NCBI GenBank assembly: GCA_943327755.2
Contig: CALPYF020000001.1
Location: 124,001-188,000, forward strand
Length of the DNA: 64,000 nt
Direction: 5' to 3'
Source: Deinococcus hopiensis KR-140
GTDB taxonomy: Bacteria; Deinococcota; Deinococci; Deinococcales; Deinococcaceae
The notes beneath the pieces are model-generated. The model was not told the origin of the DNA, ran no database searches, and saw nothing but the letters and a program-made list of their open reading frames with translations. Made by a program: the position numbers and the translations under genes. This document shows positions 12,863 to 21,836 of this stretch, in pieces (position 1 is the first letter of the stretch; the number at the start of each line of letters is the position of its first letter).

Positions 12863-13657
12863 ACCGCTCTCCTGCCCTTCCACGTAACGGTACCGTTCAA
12901 TCCCCACAGCCCGGTTGCCCTCTATCTGGACAAAGACGCCATTCAGTTCCGCCGGGCCGTCCGCCGCGCCGTACCGGTGCGGACGCTCGGTCACGAACCG
13001 CTCGATCGGCCCGTGCGGATCACTGCCGATGATCGACTCGAACGGCCCCGTGAAGCCCGCGTCCGCCTGGAACGCCGTGCCGCCCGGCAGGATCCGCGTG
13101 TCCGCCGTCGGGACGTGCGTGTGCGTGCCGATCACGGCCGCCACCCGCCCGTCCAGGTACCGCGCCATGCCCTGCTTCTCACTGGTCGCCTCGGCGTGGA
13201 AATCCACGAACACGCTGCCCAGATCGTCGCGTTCCAGCAGCGTGTCCATCGCCCGGAACGGGTTGTCCACCGCCTCCATGAACACCCGGCCCAGCAGGTT
13301 CACGACCGTCAGCCGCTCGGTGCCCTGCGCGGTCTTCACGTCGAAGCTGCGCCAGCCCACGCCCGGCGTGCCCGGATCGCTGTAGTTCAGGGGCCGCACG
13401 ATCGGGTACGTGCCCTCGTCCTGCATCAGCACGTACACGTCCTTGTGATGCCACGCGTGATTCCCCAGCGTCATGCAGTGCGCCCCGGCCTTCAGCGCCC
13501 CGTCCGCGCCATCGCGGTGCAGGCCGAAGCCGCCCGCCGCGTTCTCCATGTTCACCACGATGAAATCCGCCCTGGAGCGCAGGGACGGCAGGTGCGACCC
13601 CAGCACCCGCCGCCCCGCCGCCGCGAACACATCCCCCACAAACAACACCCTGATCAT
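12848..13657 (-). CDS. ymdB: YmdB-family metallophosphoesterase
   Basis: A 269-residue member of the YmdB/DR1281 family of binuclear-metal phosphodiesterases (2',3'-cyclic nucleotide activity is reported for homologues). Metal-site motifs are visible: VGDVF (residues 8-12), VNMENAAGG, TLGNHAWHH, FHAEATSEK and GTHTHVPTAD. Length and motifs match the family end to end. TAGTCT lies six bases before the ATG, so a leaderless mRNA is likely. A hairpin covers the 3' end. Confidence 0.92.
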   Translation of the reverse strand: MIRVLFVGDVFAAAGRRVLGSHLPSLRSRADFIVVNMENAAGGFGLHRDGADGALKAGAHCMTLGNHAWHHKDVYVLMQDEGTYPIVRPLNYSDPGTPGVGWRSFDVKTAQGTERLTVVNLLGRVFMEAVDNPFRAMDTLLERDDLGSVFVDFHAEATSEKQGMARYLDGRVAAVIGTHTHVPTADTRILPGGTAFQADAGFTGPFESIIGSDPHGPIERFVTERPHRYGAADGPAELNGVFVQIEGNRAVGIERYRYVEGQESGGQLS

Positions 13658-13660
13658 TCG

Positions 13661-14104
13661 GTCAGACTAGCGCGGGGGGCGCTTCTCCTCGCCGCTCTGC
13701 CTTGCCCATGGACTGATACGGGATTCAAGTGATTCCTCGTCATGCGGAGTCGCCCGGTGGTCTCCTCAGCCTTCCACCTTGTCGCTCCACTGCTGCGCGG
13801 CTCTGCGAGTCCCTCAGGGGAAGAGGGCACAACGGAACGCGACCACGTCGGAGGCCGGCCGTCAGGACCTTGCCGTATTGCCAGATGCGGCGCAGGGTCA
13901 GGTCTGTGTGGCCTGCAGCGCCGGGAATGCCGCGCGGCTTCCGGTCACCCGTGGCGACCACGGCCGTCCAGTTCGCGGGCACAACTGCGAAGCCTCGGAT
14001 GGGGGCATCAGGTCATGCCCTGCCTGAAGCTGCACCTCGGAGAACTGCTCCGGAGGGCCCCGTGCAGCGCCGCGCAGGCGGAGCGCTGCGTGATCCTGGG
14101 CCGG
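13661..14104. other. Gene-poor stretch at the island edge
   Basis: About 440 bases between ymdB and the immunity-like gene. Several open frames of 60-130 codons exist on both strands, but none has a start signal, recognisable motif or convincing composition. The stretch from about 13708 (GGACTGATACGGGATTC) is unlike neighbouring intergenic DNA and may be an old repeat or remnant. Nothing can be identified with confidence. Confidence 0.4.
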
Positions 14105-14563
14105 TCAACCCACTTCGAGATTGAACCGCTCGAACACGTCAAGGGCGTTCGCCTCCGTGAGTTCGATGCTGTCCGATCCGGTGAAGAAGAACACGTTCCC
14201 AGGATGTTTCCTGACAAGTTCGACGGACCACTGGGCGGCCCGGGCGACCGTCATCTGTTCCGAATGCCTGAGGATGTCCTGAACGATCTCGTGCGACGTG
14301 TCCCAGTCATCGAAATAGATGATGTACTCGGCCCGGCCTTCGTCGAATTTCGCCACGGTGAACCCGACGTAGCTGTTCTCGAAGCTGTAGTTGAGTTCCA
14401 TGATGCTCTCGGGAATACGCTTCCGGGCCGTCAGTTCCGCGCTGAGCCACAGGTCATGGTTGAACGCGTCCTCATTCTTGAGCTGCCAGCCCTGCGTCGA
14501 CAGGTGGTGCGCCAGCGTCTGCCTCTGCTGAAGCTGGCTTTCGCTCATGCTTGCTTTATCCAC
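14105..14563 (-). CDS. Putative immunity protein for the DUF4157 toxin
   Basis: A 152-residue acidic cytoplasmic protein that matches no family I can name. It directly follows the toxin gene: the toxin stop is 14566-14568, and a GTG at 14563 sits five bases after the AGG of a Shine-Dalgarno inside the toxin's last codons. An ATG at 14548 is an alternative start. Size, acidity (DDWDTSHEIVQDIL, FNLEVG) and position immediately downstream of a polymorphic toxin are the standard features of a cognate immunity gene. The function is inferred from that context only. Confidence 0.65.
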   Translation of the reverse strand: MDKASMSESQLQQRQTLAHHLSTQGWQLKNEDAFNHDLWLSAELTARKRIPESIMELNYSFENSYVGFTVAKFDEGRAEYIIYFDDWDTSHEIVQDILRHSEQMTVARAAQWSVELVRKHPGNVFFFTGSDSIELTEANALDVFERFNLEVG

Positions 14564-14565
14564 GA

Positions 14566-17500
14566 TTACCTCAGATTGAGTCCGGAAAGAGCCTCGAGTT
14601 CCTTGATGATATTCCGCAATTTCGAGCTGATGGACTGCCGCACGCCGGATTCCAGCGGGCCAGCGGAGGCTTCCAGCTGCGCGAGAGCCTGATCGGGCGA
14701 CCACGTCTCCACACGGATGCCGTGATCCAGCATGCGGCGCAGTCCGTCGCGTGAGAGGGCTTTGCCGCCCTTCACCTTTGGCGAGTAGATGCCCAGCACC
14801 TGCACCCGCAGCTTGACCTGATGGCGCTGAGCGAACTCGATCAGCGTCGAGGCGCAGTTGTGCAGTTTTTTCTGAAGGTCGGCGTCGCATCCCGGGTCAC
14901 CGCAGGGGCTGCTGGACAGCTGGACAATCACCTCGGGTGTCTGTCCCGCGAACCGTTGCAGAATCCGCTGGGCGTTGATCACAAAGTTCTCCTCGGCGTG
15001 CTTGGGGAGCTCGCCCTTCTTGCCGGGCGTGTTGGCGGTCTGAACTTCGATGCCGTTGATGGACGCGCGCAGCGCCACGCCCCGGCGCAGGGTCATGAGT
15101 TCCAGATCATCCGCGTCGAACATGATTTTCGTGTCGGTCAGCCCGACATTCTCGTATGGCGACGCGCTCGCCTCTATCCCGTACTTTCCTCGGCCCGCTT
15201 TCCGCGTCCGGAGGGCATTCAGGCCCTGGGGTCTGAACTGATTCATGGTGTGTTCAAGGGCGTTGCGAATGACGGCGGGGGTGGCTGGGCCGCGCAACGT
15301 GGCCGCAAGGTGAGTCCGGACTCTGGCTTTCACGGCCACGCTCCGGGATGAGTCCTCACCTGTCCCGGGTTTCTGCCCTGGTGTGGTCTTCCGGCTCAGT
15401 TTCGAGATCAGCCCTTTGATTCGTGCCACGGCCCGGTCGAGCAGGGCGTCGAGTTTCCCCCGGACCCTGCCGATCACCGCCTTGATCTTCGTGCCGATGC
15501 TGCCCAGGCCCAGGACCTTCCCCAGGAAGCCCAGCGCGACGGGAATGCTGCGTGCCAGGGTGCCTTCGACGCCGCTGATGGCCGCGCCGAGGTTCCCGGC
15601 GGCGATGGCGCTGACGCTCTGGATGGCGCTGGTGACGACGCCCATGATCTGCTGGCCCTGTTGCACGACGAACTGCACGCTGCGGAATGCGCCCAGCAGC
15701 GCCTGCACGAAACCCCCGCCGGGAATGAGCATGCTGGCGACCTTGGTGATGCCCGCCGTGACGACACTCTTGGTGACCTCGCTTTTCAGGCCGCTGACGA
15801 CCTCCGTGCCGATGGGCGCCTGGTTGGCTTTCAGTTCGTCGGCCCTGTGCAGGCCGGTGCGGAGGGTCTTGAGGGTATCCAGCGTCCCCTCGGCGGCGCT
15901 GACCTGCCGCTCGCCGTTCGGTCCCAGGGCCCGCACGAGGCGTCCGCGCAGCGCCTGGTACGTGAGGCCCATGACGCTCAGCGCGGTGAGGAACACGCCC
16001 TGCAGGTCCAGCCGGGCGGGGAAGGTGATGCCGCTGGCCCCGGTCAGCCACTGCCCCAGGCCGTTCTGGAGGTGTTTCGGGGCGTTCCCCGCGAAGCGGG
16101 AGAAGCCGCCCTTCAGGGCGTTCAGGAGGTTGCTGGCGAACCCGGCGGGGTTTTTCAGGACCTGCAGGATCAGGTCCCCGCCCCGGCGCAGCTGCGCGAC
16201 GACCTGCTGCCCGACCGGACCGAGACCGGCAGCCAAGGCGGTCAGGCCTATGTCGGCAATCCTGCGGGCGCTGCCCGTGATGAGAGTTTTCAGGCCGCTG
16301 ATGCGCCGGGTGACGGCGCTTTTCGCGGCGCCCAGGTCCGCCTTCCCGATGGCGGAGGCAATTTCGCCGAGCGCGCCGCCCAGGTCGAGTTTGCCCAGTT
16401 CTCCGCTGAACCACGCCCACGCTTTGGGAATGGCGTTCGTTTCCTTCAGGGCTTTCAGGATGTCCTTCAGCGGGCCGGGCACCCAGCCGGTCAGGGTGTC
16501 CAGAATGCTGTCGGGGTTGACGCTCATGGCCCTGCCGGTCACGAGGTCCTTCCCGAAGGCCATGCACAGTTCGCGGTAGCCGGGCAGGGCGGTCAGGGCC
16601 CCGGCGATCAGTTCCCTGCCCTTGTCGGCGACGGCGTTGACGCCGTCCTTGACCTTGTCGGCGGCCCAGCTGAACGGGTTGCCCCAGCGCTGCACCGCCT
16701 GCGGCTGCAGGTCATGCAGCGGTTTGAGGCTGAGTCTCTGCACGGCTCCGGTCTGCGCGCGGCTCAGCGCGGCCCCCGGGCTGTACACGCCGGGGGAGTG
16801 CGGGCTGGTGGGGAAGAGGCTCTTCGGGCTGGGCATGACCCGCGCGAGCTTCGCGCCCATGGTCTGCGCTTCGGTTTCCAGTCCGGCGTCCGGGTCGATG
16901 CCCCGCCCGACGCGCCCCTGGCTCTGCTGCACGGTGTGCGTGACTTCGTGCGCCAGCAGTTCCAGCCCGCCCCGCGTGTTCGGGTCGAAGCGTCCCGACT
17001 GGAAGAAGATGTCCGTGCCTGTCGTGAACGCCAGCGCATTCACCCCCTTGGCCAGCTTGTCCGCTTCCGCGTCGTCGTGAATCCGCACGCGGCTCAGGTC
17101 ATGGTTCAATCCCTGTTCCAGATGCCGCTGGATCGCTTCTGGCAGGGGGTTCCCCGCGCCCCGTCGCGCCTGGATCCGGTGCAGGATCGGTTGGGTGGCC
17201 TCGGCGTCCAGTTCGGCCAGCTGGCGTTGCAGGGATGCGAGGGTGTCGAAGTTCAGCGCCGCCTGCTCCTGCATCATCTGACGTTGCAGGGCCTCGTCTG
17301 TTGCGCGCTGGAGGGGCACTCGCTCGGCGGGAGGAACCATCCCGAGCACCACGCGGGACACCGGGGCGCTCAGGGCGTGGCGTTGCAGCGTGGCGAGGTG
17401 CTCCCCGTACGTGGTGTACCGGGCGGCGGCGTCACCACGGTCCTTGTGGAACCCCTGCTCCAGCGCCTGCGCGACCTGCCGCTGGAGGGTCTGGAACTCA

Positions 17501-17880
17501 CCGAAGGCGCGGGCGTCCAGACGCTGACCGTCCACCCCCTCGGCGCGGTGGCGCATCACGGTCACCCAGTCCGAAGGCGTGACGGGCTTCGCGGGGAGAG
17601 GCGTCTGGACCTGACGCTGGACAGGCTTGACCTGACCCACCACCTCGACCTTTCGTTGGACCGCTGCGCGGGCGCCCGACAGGCGAGTCTCTTCCTGCCG
17701 CTGGAGCGTGGCGGCGCGCAGGACGGGCCGGGCGGCCTGACCCTGCGCGCGGGTGGGTGTGCTCAGGAACCGCTGCAGCGGCGCGGCCGGGGGAAGGGTG
17801 GTGGGAACGGGAGCGGCTGGGGTGGGGACGTGGGCGGGACGGACCTTCACGGTGCGCTGAATCGTGAGGGGAGCGCTCAT
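14566..17880 (-). CDS. DUF4157 polymorphic toxin with C-terminal deaminase-like domain
   Basis: A 1104-residue modular protein. The Pro/Gln-rich N-terminus has repeated (L/V)QR motifs (1-240). A DUF4157 metallopeptidase-like domain spans about 243-325 (GNPLPEAIQRHLE, then AHEVTHTVQQ with HEVTH at 311-315). The long middle (about 400-840) is hydrophobic, glycine-rich and helical. The C-terminal domain (about 850-1080) has HAE (961-963) and PCGDPGC (992-998), the zinc-site arrangement of the cytidine-deaminase-like fold used by many polymorphic toxins. DUF4157 proteins are often cargo of extracellular contractile injection systems, but no such apparatus lies in this window. The next gene is probably its immunity protein. 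TACGCT lies seven bases before the ATG, and an inverted repeat overlaps the -35 region. Confidence 0.8.
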   Translation of the reverse strand: MSAPLTIQRTVKVRPAHVPTPAAPVPTTLPPAAPLQRFLSTPTRAQGQAARPVLRAATLQRQEETRLSGARAAVQRKVEVVGQVKPVQRQVQTPLPAKPVTPSDWVTVMRHRAEGVDGQRLDARAFGEFQTLQRQVAQALEQGFHKDRGDAAARYTTYGEHLATLQRHALSAPVSRVVLGMVPPAERVPLQRATDEALQRQMMQEQAALNFDTLASLQRQLAELDAEATQPILHRIQARRGAGNPLPEAIQRHLEQGLNHDLSRVRIHDDAEADKLAKGVNALAFTTGTDIFFQSGRFDPNTRGGLELLAHEVTHTVQQSQGRVGRGIDPDAGLETEAQTMGAKLARVMPSPKSLFPTSPHSPGVYSPGAALSRAQTGAVQRLSLKPLHDLQPQAVQRWGNPFSWAADKVKDGVNAVADKGRELIAGALTALPGYRELCMAFGKDLVTGRAMSVNPDSILDTLTGWVPGPLKDILKALKETNAIPKAWAWFSGELGKLDLGGALGEIASAIGKADLGAAKSAVTRRISGLKTLITGSARRIADIGLTALAAGLGPVGQQVVAQLRRGGDLILQVLKNPAGFASNLLNALKGGFSRFAGNAPKHLQNGLGQWLTGASGITFPARLDLQGVFLTALSVMGLTYQALRGRLVRALGPNGERQVSAAEGTLDTLKTLRTGLHRADELKANQAPIGTEVVSGLKSEVTKSVVTAGITKVASMLIPGGGFVQALLGAFRSVQFVVQQGQQIMGVVTSAIQSVSAIAAGNLGAAISGVEGTLARSIPVALGFLGKVLGLGSIGTKIKAVIGRVRGKLDALLDRAVARIKGLISKLSRKTTPGQKPGTGEDSSRSVAVKARVRTHLAATLRGPATPAVIRNALEHTMNQFRPQGLNALRTRKAGRGKYGIEASASPYENVGLTDTKIMFDADDLELMTLRRGVALRASINGIEVQTANTPGKKGELPKHAEENFVINAQRILQRFAGQTPEVIVQLSSSPCGDPGCDADLQKKLHNCASTLIEFAQRHQVKLRVQVLGIYSPKVKGGKALSRDGLRRMLDHGIRVETWSPDQALAQLEASAGPLESGVRQSISSKLRNIIKELEALSGLNLR

Positions 17881-17887
17881 GGGCCGC

Positions 17888-17929
17888 AGCGTACCGCGCA
17901 GCTGGGCGGTCGGTCAGTTTTTCTGACCG
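17888..17929 (-). promoter_or_regulatory. Toxin promoter with inverted repeat over the -35
   Basis: On the minus strand, CTGACC and TACGCT (17893-17888) are separated by 18 bases, and the box is seven bases from the toxin ATG. CGGTCAG (17911-17917) and CTGACCG (17923-17929) form a 7-bp inverted repeat with a TTTTT centre that covers the -35 element, a position typical of a repressor operator. Confidence 0.5.
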
Positions 17930-17991
17930 GCGCCCGCGCCGTAATGCGGCCGTAACTGCCCGGGCGCACCGTGTGGGCAGGAGGTCATGCC

Positions 17992-18489
17992 ATGACACAC
18001 ATTCTGGTCACGACGGACGGCAGTGAACTCGGTCATCTCGCCCTGCCGCACGCGCGGGCGCTGGCGGACGCGCTGCACGCACAGTTGACAGTCCTGAGCG
18101 TCGTGCTGGACGACACGATGCTGGTGGGGGAGTTCGCGTACATCCCACCGGTGAGCGGTCCGGACGAGGTCGCGCGGGTGCAGGCGACCGAGGCCGACCT
18201 CGCCGCGCGGCTGCCGGGCGCGGCGGTCCGGGCCGAACTGGCGCGCGGGCGGCACACCACGCGCGTCATCCTGGACGTCGCCGCGGAACTGAACCCGGAC
18301 CTGATCGTCATGGGCACGCACGGGCGCAGCGGGCTGGGCCGGGCGCTGCTGGGCAGCGTGGCGGAGGGGGTGGCGCATCACGCGCCCGCGCCGGTGCTGC
18401 TGGTGCGCGCCGGGCAGCCCGTGACCGCCTGGGCGGTGCCGGGGGCGCTGGGCGTCCCGGCGGGCCTGCCGAGCGGCCCGGTCGCCTGA
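17992..18489 (+). CDS. Universal stress protein (UspA family)
   Basis: A 165-residue single-domain USP. The N-terminal strand is ILVTTDGSE. The C-terminal ATP-binding motif GTHGRSGLGRALLGSVAE fits the G-2x-G-9x-G(S/T) pattern, so an ATP-binding type is likely. The ATG at 17992 has a strong Shine-Dalgarno (AGGAGGT) at 7-base spacing. It is divergent from the toxin gene. Confidence 0.9.
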   Translation: MTHILVTTDGSELGHLALPHARALADALHAQLTVLSVVLDDTMLVGEFAYIPPVSGPDEVARVQATEADLAARLPGAAVRAELARGRHTTRVILDVAAELNPDLIVMGTHGRSGLGRALLGSVAEGVAHHAPAPVLLVRAGQPVTAWAVPGALGVPAGLPSGPVA

Positions 18490-18568
18490 ACGCTCTGGGG
18501 GTGGCCCGCGTGCCGGGGGGGACGCGGGTCACCGTCTGTTGCGCTGCGGGCGGGTAGACTGGCGCGTT

Positions 18569-21142
18569 ATGGCGGCGGTCAGGAAACCAGAAGTGATGAG
18601 CCCGGTGGGCGGTGAGGCGCAACTGCGCGCCGCAGTGGAGGCCGGCGCGGACGCCGTGTTCTTCGGCGTGAATCCCGCGCGTGGCGAGGGCCGCGCGGAC
18701 GGGGCGGGCTTCCACGCCCGCGCGAAGGTCGGTTTTGACCTTGAGGCCCTGCCGGACATCATGAGTGGCCTGCATGCGCGCGGCGTGCTGGGCTTCGTGA
18801 CGTTCAACGTGCTGGTGTTCGACCGGGAGCTGCGGCAGGCCGAGCGGCAGCTGATGGCGCTGGCGGAGGCCGGGGTGGACGCGCTGATCGTGCAGGATCA
18901 CGGCGTGGCGCGACTGGCGCACGAGATCTGCCCGGATCTGCCCATTCATGGCAGCACGCAGATGAGCATCACGTCCGCCGAGGGGGCCGAACTCGCGCGG
19001 CGCTTCGGGGCGAGTCGCGTGGTGCTGGGCCGCGAGCTGAGCCTGCGGGACATCGAGCGGATCAAGAACGCGACCGACATCGAACTGGAGACGTTCGTGC
19101 ACGGCGCGCTGTGCGTCAGCTACTCCGGGCAGTGTTTTTCCAGTGAGGCCTGGGGTGGGCGCAGCGCGAACCGCGGGCAGTGCGCGCAGGCGTGCCGCCT
19201 CCCGTACGAGCTGTTCGTGGACGGCGAGCACCGCGACCTGGGCGACGCCCGCTACCTGCTCTCGCCCGGCGACCTGTACGCGCTGCATCAGGTGCCGGAG
19301 CTCGTGCGGATCGGCGTGGACTGCCTGAAGATCGAGGGCCGCTACAAGGACGCCGAGTTCGTCGCCCTGACGACCGCCGCGTACCGCAGGGCGGTGGACG
19401 AGGCCTGGGCGGGCCTGCCACTCAGCGTGACCGCGCAGGAGGAACGCGACCTGGAACAGGTGTACTCGCGCGGGCTGGGGCCGCATTTCATGGCGGGCAC
19501 CAACCACCAGACCGTCGTGCGCGGCCGCGCGCCGAGGCACCGCGGCGTGCGCGTCGGCACCGTGCGGGGCGTGACCGAACGTGGCGTGCTCGTCGAACTG
19601 AGCGAGGTCGTGAAACCCGGCGACGGACTGGTGTTCGACCCCGCGAACTGGCGCACGCCGGAAGGGCGCGAGGAGGGCGGCTTCCTGTACGGCCTGTGGC
19701 AGGACGGCCGCCAGCTGGACGACGCCGCGCTGGACGGCGTGCGCGCGGGTGGCCTGTACGAGCTGCGCTTCGGTCGCGGCGCGGTGGACGGCCGCCGCGT
19801 GCGCGAGGGGGACCCGGTGTGGCGCACCCAGGACCCCACCCTGGCCGCCCGCGTGAAGCCCCTGGTGGAGGCCGCCGATCCGCTGCACACCCGCCCGGTG
19901 GACGCGCACTTCATGGGGCACGTGGGCCAGCCGCCCGCGCTGACCCTGACCGACGGGCAGGGCCGCACCGTGACCGTCACGCTGCCCGAACCCCTCTCGG
20001 AGGCCCGCAACCGCGCGCTGGACGAGGCGGGCCTGCGCGAGCAGCTGGGCAAACTGGGCGGCACGCCGTACCACCTCGGGACCCTGAGCACCGATCTTCA
20101 GGGGGCGGGCTTCCTGCCGGTCAGCGCCCTGAACGCCCTGCGCCGCGAGGCCGCCGCCGCTCTGACCGACGCCCGCGCCGCCGCGCCCGAGCGCACGGTC
20201 ACGCCGCGCCTGGACGACGCGCTGGCTGCCCTGACCCGCCCGCAGGCCCCCGCGCCCGCCCAGGTGCGCCTGCACGCACTGGTCCGCACGCCCGAACAGC
20301 TGGACGCCGCGCTTGAGAGCCGGCCGGACTCGGTCACGCTGGACTACCTCGAACTGTACGGCCTGAAACCCAGCGTGGAACGCGTCCGGGCCGCCGGGAT
20401 CCCCGTGCGGGTCGCCAGCCCCCGCATCCTGAAACCCACCGAGCAGAACCTCCAGAAGTTCCTGCAGTCCCTGGACGCGGGCATCCTGGTCCGCAGCGGC
20501 GGCCTGCTCGAAGGCCTGCACGAGGCCGGGACGACCGCGGAACTCACGGGGGATTTCAGCCTGAACGCCGCGAACGTCCTGACCACCCGCGCGCTGCTGG
20601 ACCTGGGCCTGAGCCGCCTGACGCCCACCTTCGACCTGAACGCCCAGCAGATCACCGAACTGGCTGGGCTGGTGGGTGGCGCGGCGCTGGAACCCGTCGC
20701 GTACGGGCACCTGCCGGTCTTCCACACCGAACACTGCGTGTTTTGCCGCTTCCTGAGCAGCGGCACCGACTACACGAACTGCGGGCACCCCTGCGAGTCG
20801 CACCGCGTCGCCCTGCGGGACGAGCGGGGCCGCGCGCACCCGGTCATGGCGGACGTCGGCTGCCGCAACACCGTCTTCGAGGGCCGCCCCCAGGTGGCCG
20901 CCGCGCACCTGCGCGACTGGCAGGCGGCGGGCATCCGCGACCTGCGCCTGGAGTTCGTGCACGAGACGCCCGAACAGGTCCGCGAGGTCATCCACGCCCA
21001 CCGCGCTTACCTGAACGGCGAACTGACCGCCGCGCAGCTCCAGGCGGCGCTGGACGAGCAGGTGGACCAGGGCACCACCGAGGGCAGCCTGTTCGTCCCG
21101 AACGACTTCGGTCTGCTGGACGCCCTGCCGATCCTGGGCTGA
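18569..21142 (+). CDS. rlhA: U32-family protein, probable 23S rRNA C2501 hydroxylase RlhA
   Basis: An 857-residue Peptidase_U32 protein. The N-terminal U32 domain (about 1-300) shows PEVMSPVGG, then GSTQMSITS and the cysteine-rich signature CVSYSGQCFSS...GQCAQACRLPYEL that characterises RlhA/TrhP proteins. A DUF3656-like middle follows. A further U32-like half (about 570-850) has a second Cys cluster (HCVFCRFLSSG, NCGHPCESH). E. coli RlhA hydroxylates C2501 of 23S rRNA; the longer two-part architecture occurs in other phyla, and the specific substrate here is inferred. TAGACT lies just upstream of the ATG at 18569. Confidence 0.82.
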   Translation: MAAVRKPEVMSPVGGEAQLRAAVEAGADAVFFGVNPARGEGRADGAGFHARAKVGFDLEALPDIMSGLHARGVLGFVTFNVLVFDRELRQAERQLMALAEAGVDALIVQDHGVARLAHEICPDLPIHGSTQMSITSAEGAELARRFGASRVVLGRELSLRDIERIKNATDIELETFVHGALCVSYSGQCFSSEAWGGRSANRGQCAQACRLPYELFVDGEHRDLGDARYLLSPGDLYALHQVPELVRIGVDCLKIEGRYKDAEFVALTTAAYRRAVDEAWAGLPLSVTAQEERDLEQVYSRGLGPHFMAGTNHQTVVRGRAPRHRGVRVGTVRGVTERGVLVELSEVVKPGDGLVFDPANWRTPEGREEGGFLYGLWQDGRQLDDAALDGVRAGGLYELRFGRGAVDGRRVREGDPVWRTQDPTLAARVKPLVEAADPLHTRPVDAHFMGHVGQPPALTLTDGQGRTVTVTLPEPLSEARNRALDEAGLREQLGKLGGTPYHLGTLSTDLQGAGFLPVSALNALRREAAAALTDARAAAPERTVTPRLDDALAALTRPQAPAPAQVRLHALVRTPEQLDAALESRPDSVTLDYLELYGLKPSVERVRAAGIPVRVASPRILKPTEQNLQKFLQSLDAGILVRSGGLLEGLHEAGTTAELTGDFSLNAANVLTTRALLDLGLSRLTPTFDLNAQQITELAGLVGGAALEPVAYGHLPVFHTEHCVFCRFLSSGTDYTNCGHPCESHRVALRDERGRAHPVMADVGCRNTVFEGRPQVAAAHLRDWQAAGIRDLRLEFVHETPEQVREVIHAHRAYLNGELTAAQLQAALDEQVDQGTTEGSLFVPNDFGLLDALPILG

Positions 21143-21194
21143 GCCGGTCTCTGAGCCGGACAGCGAAAAACCGCGCCTCTCCCGCCCCCGGATT

Positions 21195-21215
21195 GCCCCC
21201 TGCTGGGGGCGTTTT
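21195..21215 (+). terminator. Intrinsic terminator after the U32 gene
   Basis: GCCCCC (21195-21200), loop TGCT, GGGGGC (21205-21210), then GTTTT. Confidence 0.8.
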
Positions 21216-21268
21216 CCTGGGCTGGGTGTTTTCTCACGTACGCGGCGCGGGGCTGTGTACGCTGGGTC

Positions 21269-21793
21269 ATGGCGACCCTGGCGCACCCGGTGAAGGTGGA
21301 ACGGCACGACGTGCCGGGTCGGCAGCATCACACGAACACCGGGGTGCGCCCGGTGCACACGTACCACCGCACGCCGCACGGCCTGTACGTCGCGCGGACC
21401 TTCGCGGGCCACCCGCGCATCCGGCACTGGCAGGCGCACCTGCTGCCGGGGCTGAACCTCGTGGCGTGCCGGTACGACTTCCACGGGCGGCGCGAGCACG
21501 ACTACTACCTGGACGTGGCGACCATCACCGAGCAGGGCGGCGTGTGGGAGGTCCGGGACCTGTACCTGGACCTGATCGTGCACGACGGGCTGATGGCCGA
21601 GATCGTGGACACGGACGAACTCGTGGCGTCCCGCGCCGAGGGGTTCATCGGGGAGGGCGAGGCGCTGCGGGCTGTACAGGTCGCGCACGACACGCTGTCC
21701 GGCCTGGCCCGCGCCCGCTACAGCCTGAACGACTGGCTGGCGACGCGCGGTGTGCGTCTGCACTGGCACGAGTGGAGCCTGCTCAGCCGCTGA
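21269..21793 (+). CDS. DUF402 domain protein
   Basis: A 174-residue DUF402 (FomD-like) protein. This fold contains phosphatases acting on nucleoside diphosphates or nucleotidyl phosphonates. The typical pattern YDFHGR, then YYLDVATI, then VRDLYLDLIV and DTDEL is visible, including the Asp/Glu residues that bind metal. TACGCT five bases before the ATG and no Shine-Dalgarno indicate a leaderless start. The substrate is unknown. Confidence 0.82.
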   Translation: MATLAHPVKVERHDVPGRQHHTNTGVRPVHTYHRTPHGLYVARTFAGHPRIRHWQAHLLPGLNLVACRYDFHGRREHDYYLDVATITEQGGVWEVRDLYLDLIVHDGLMAEIVDTDELVASRAEGFIGEGEALRAVQVAHDTLSGLARARYSLNDWLATRGVRLHWHEWSLLSR

Positions 21794-21836
21794 CCTGCGG
21801 CATCCCCGCACAGCCCAGGCCGCTACCCTGGCGGGC

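Noticed and set aside
13740..14027. Small open frames between ymdB and the immunity gene, possibly transposase remnants
   Set aside because: No transposase motif, terminal repeats or start signals could be recognised on either strand.
15661..17955. 764-codon plus-strand frame opposite the DUF4157 gene
   Set aside because: No promoter or domain; its composition is that of an antisense frame.
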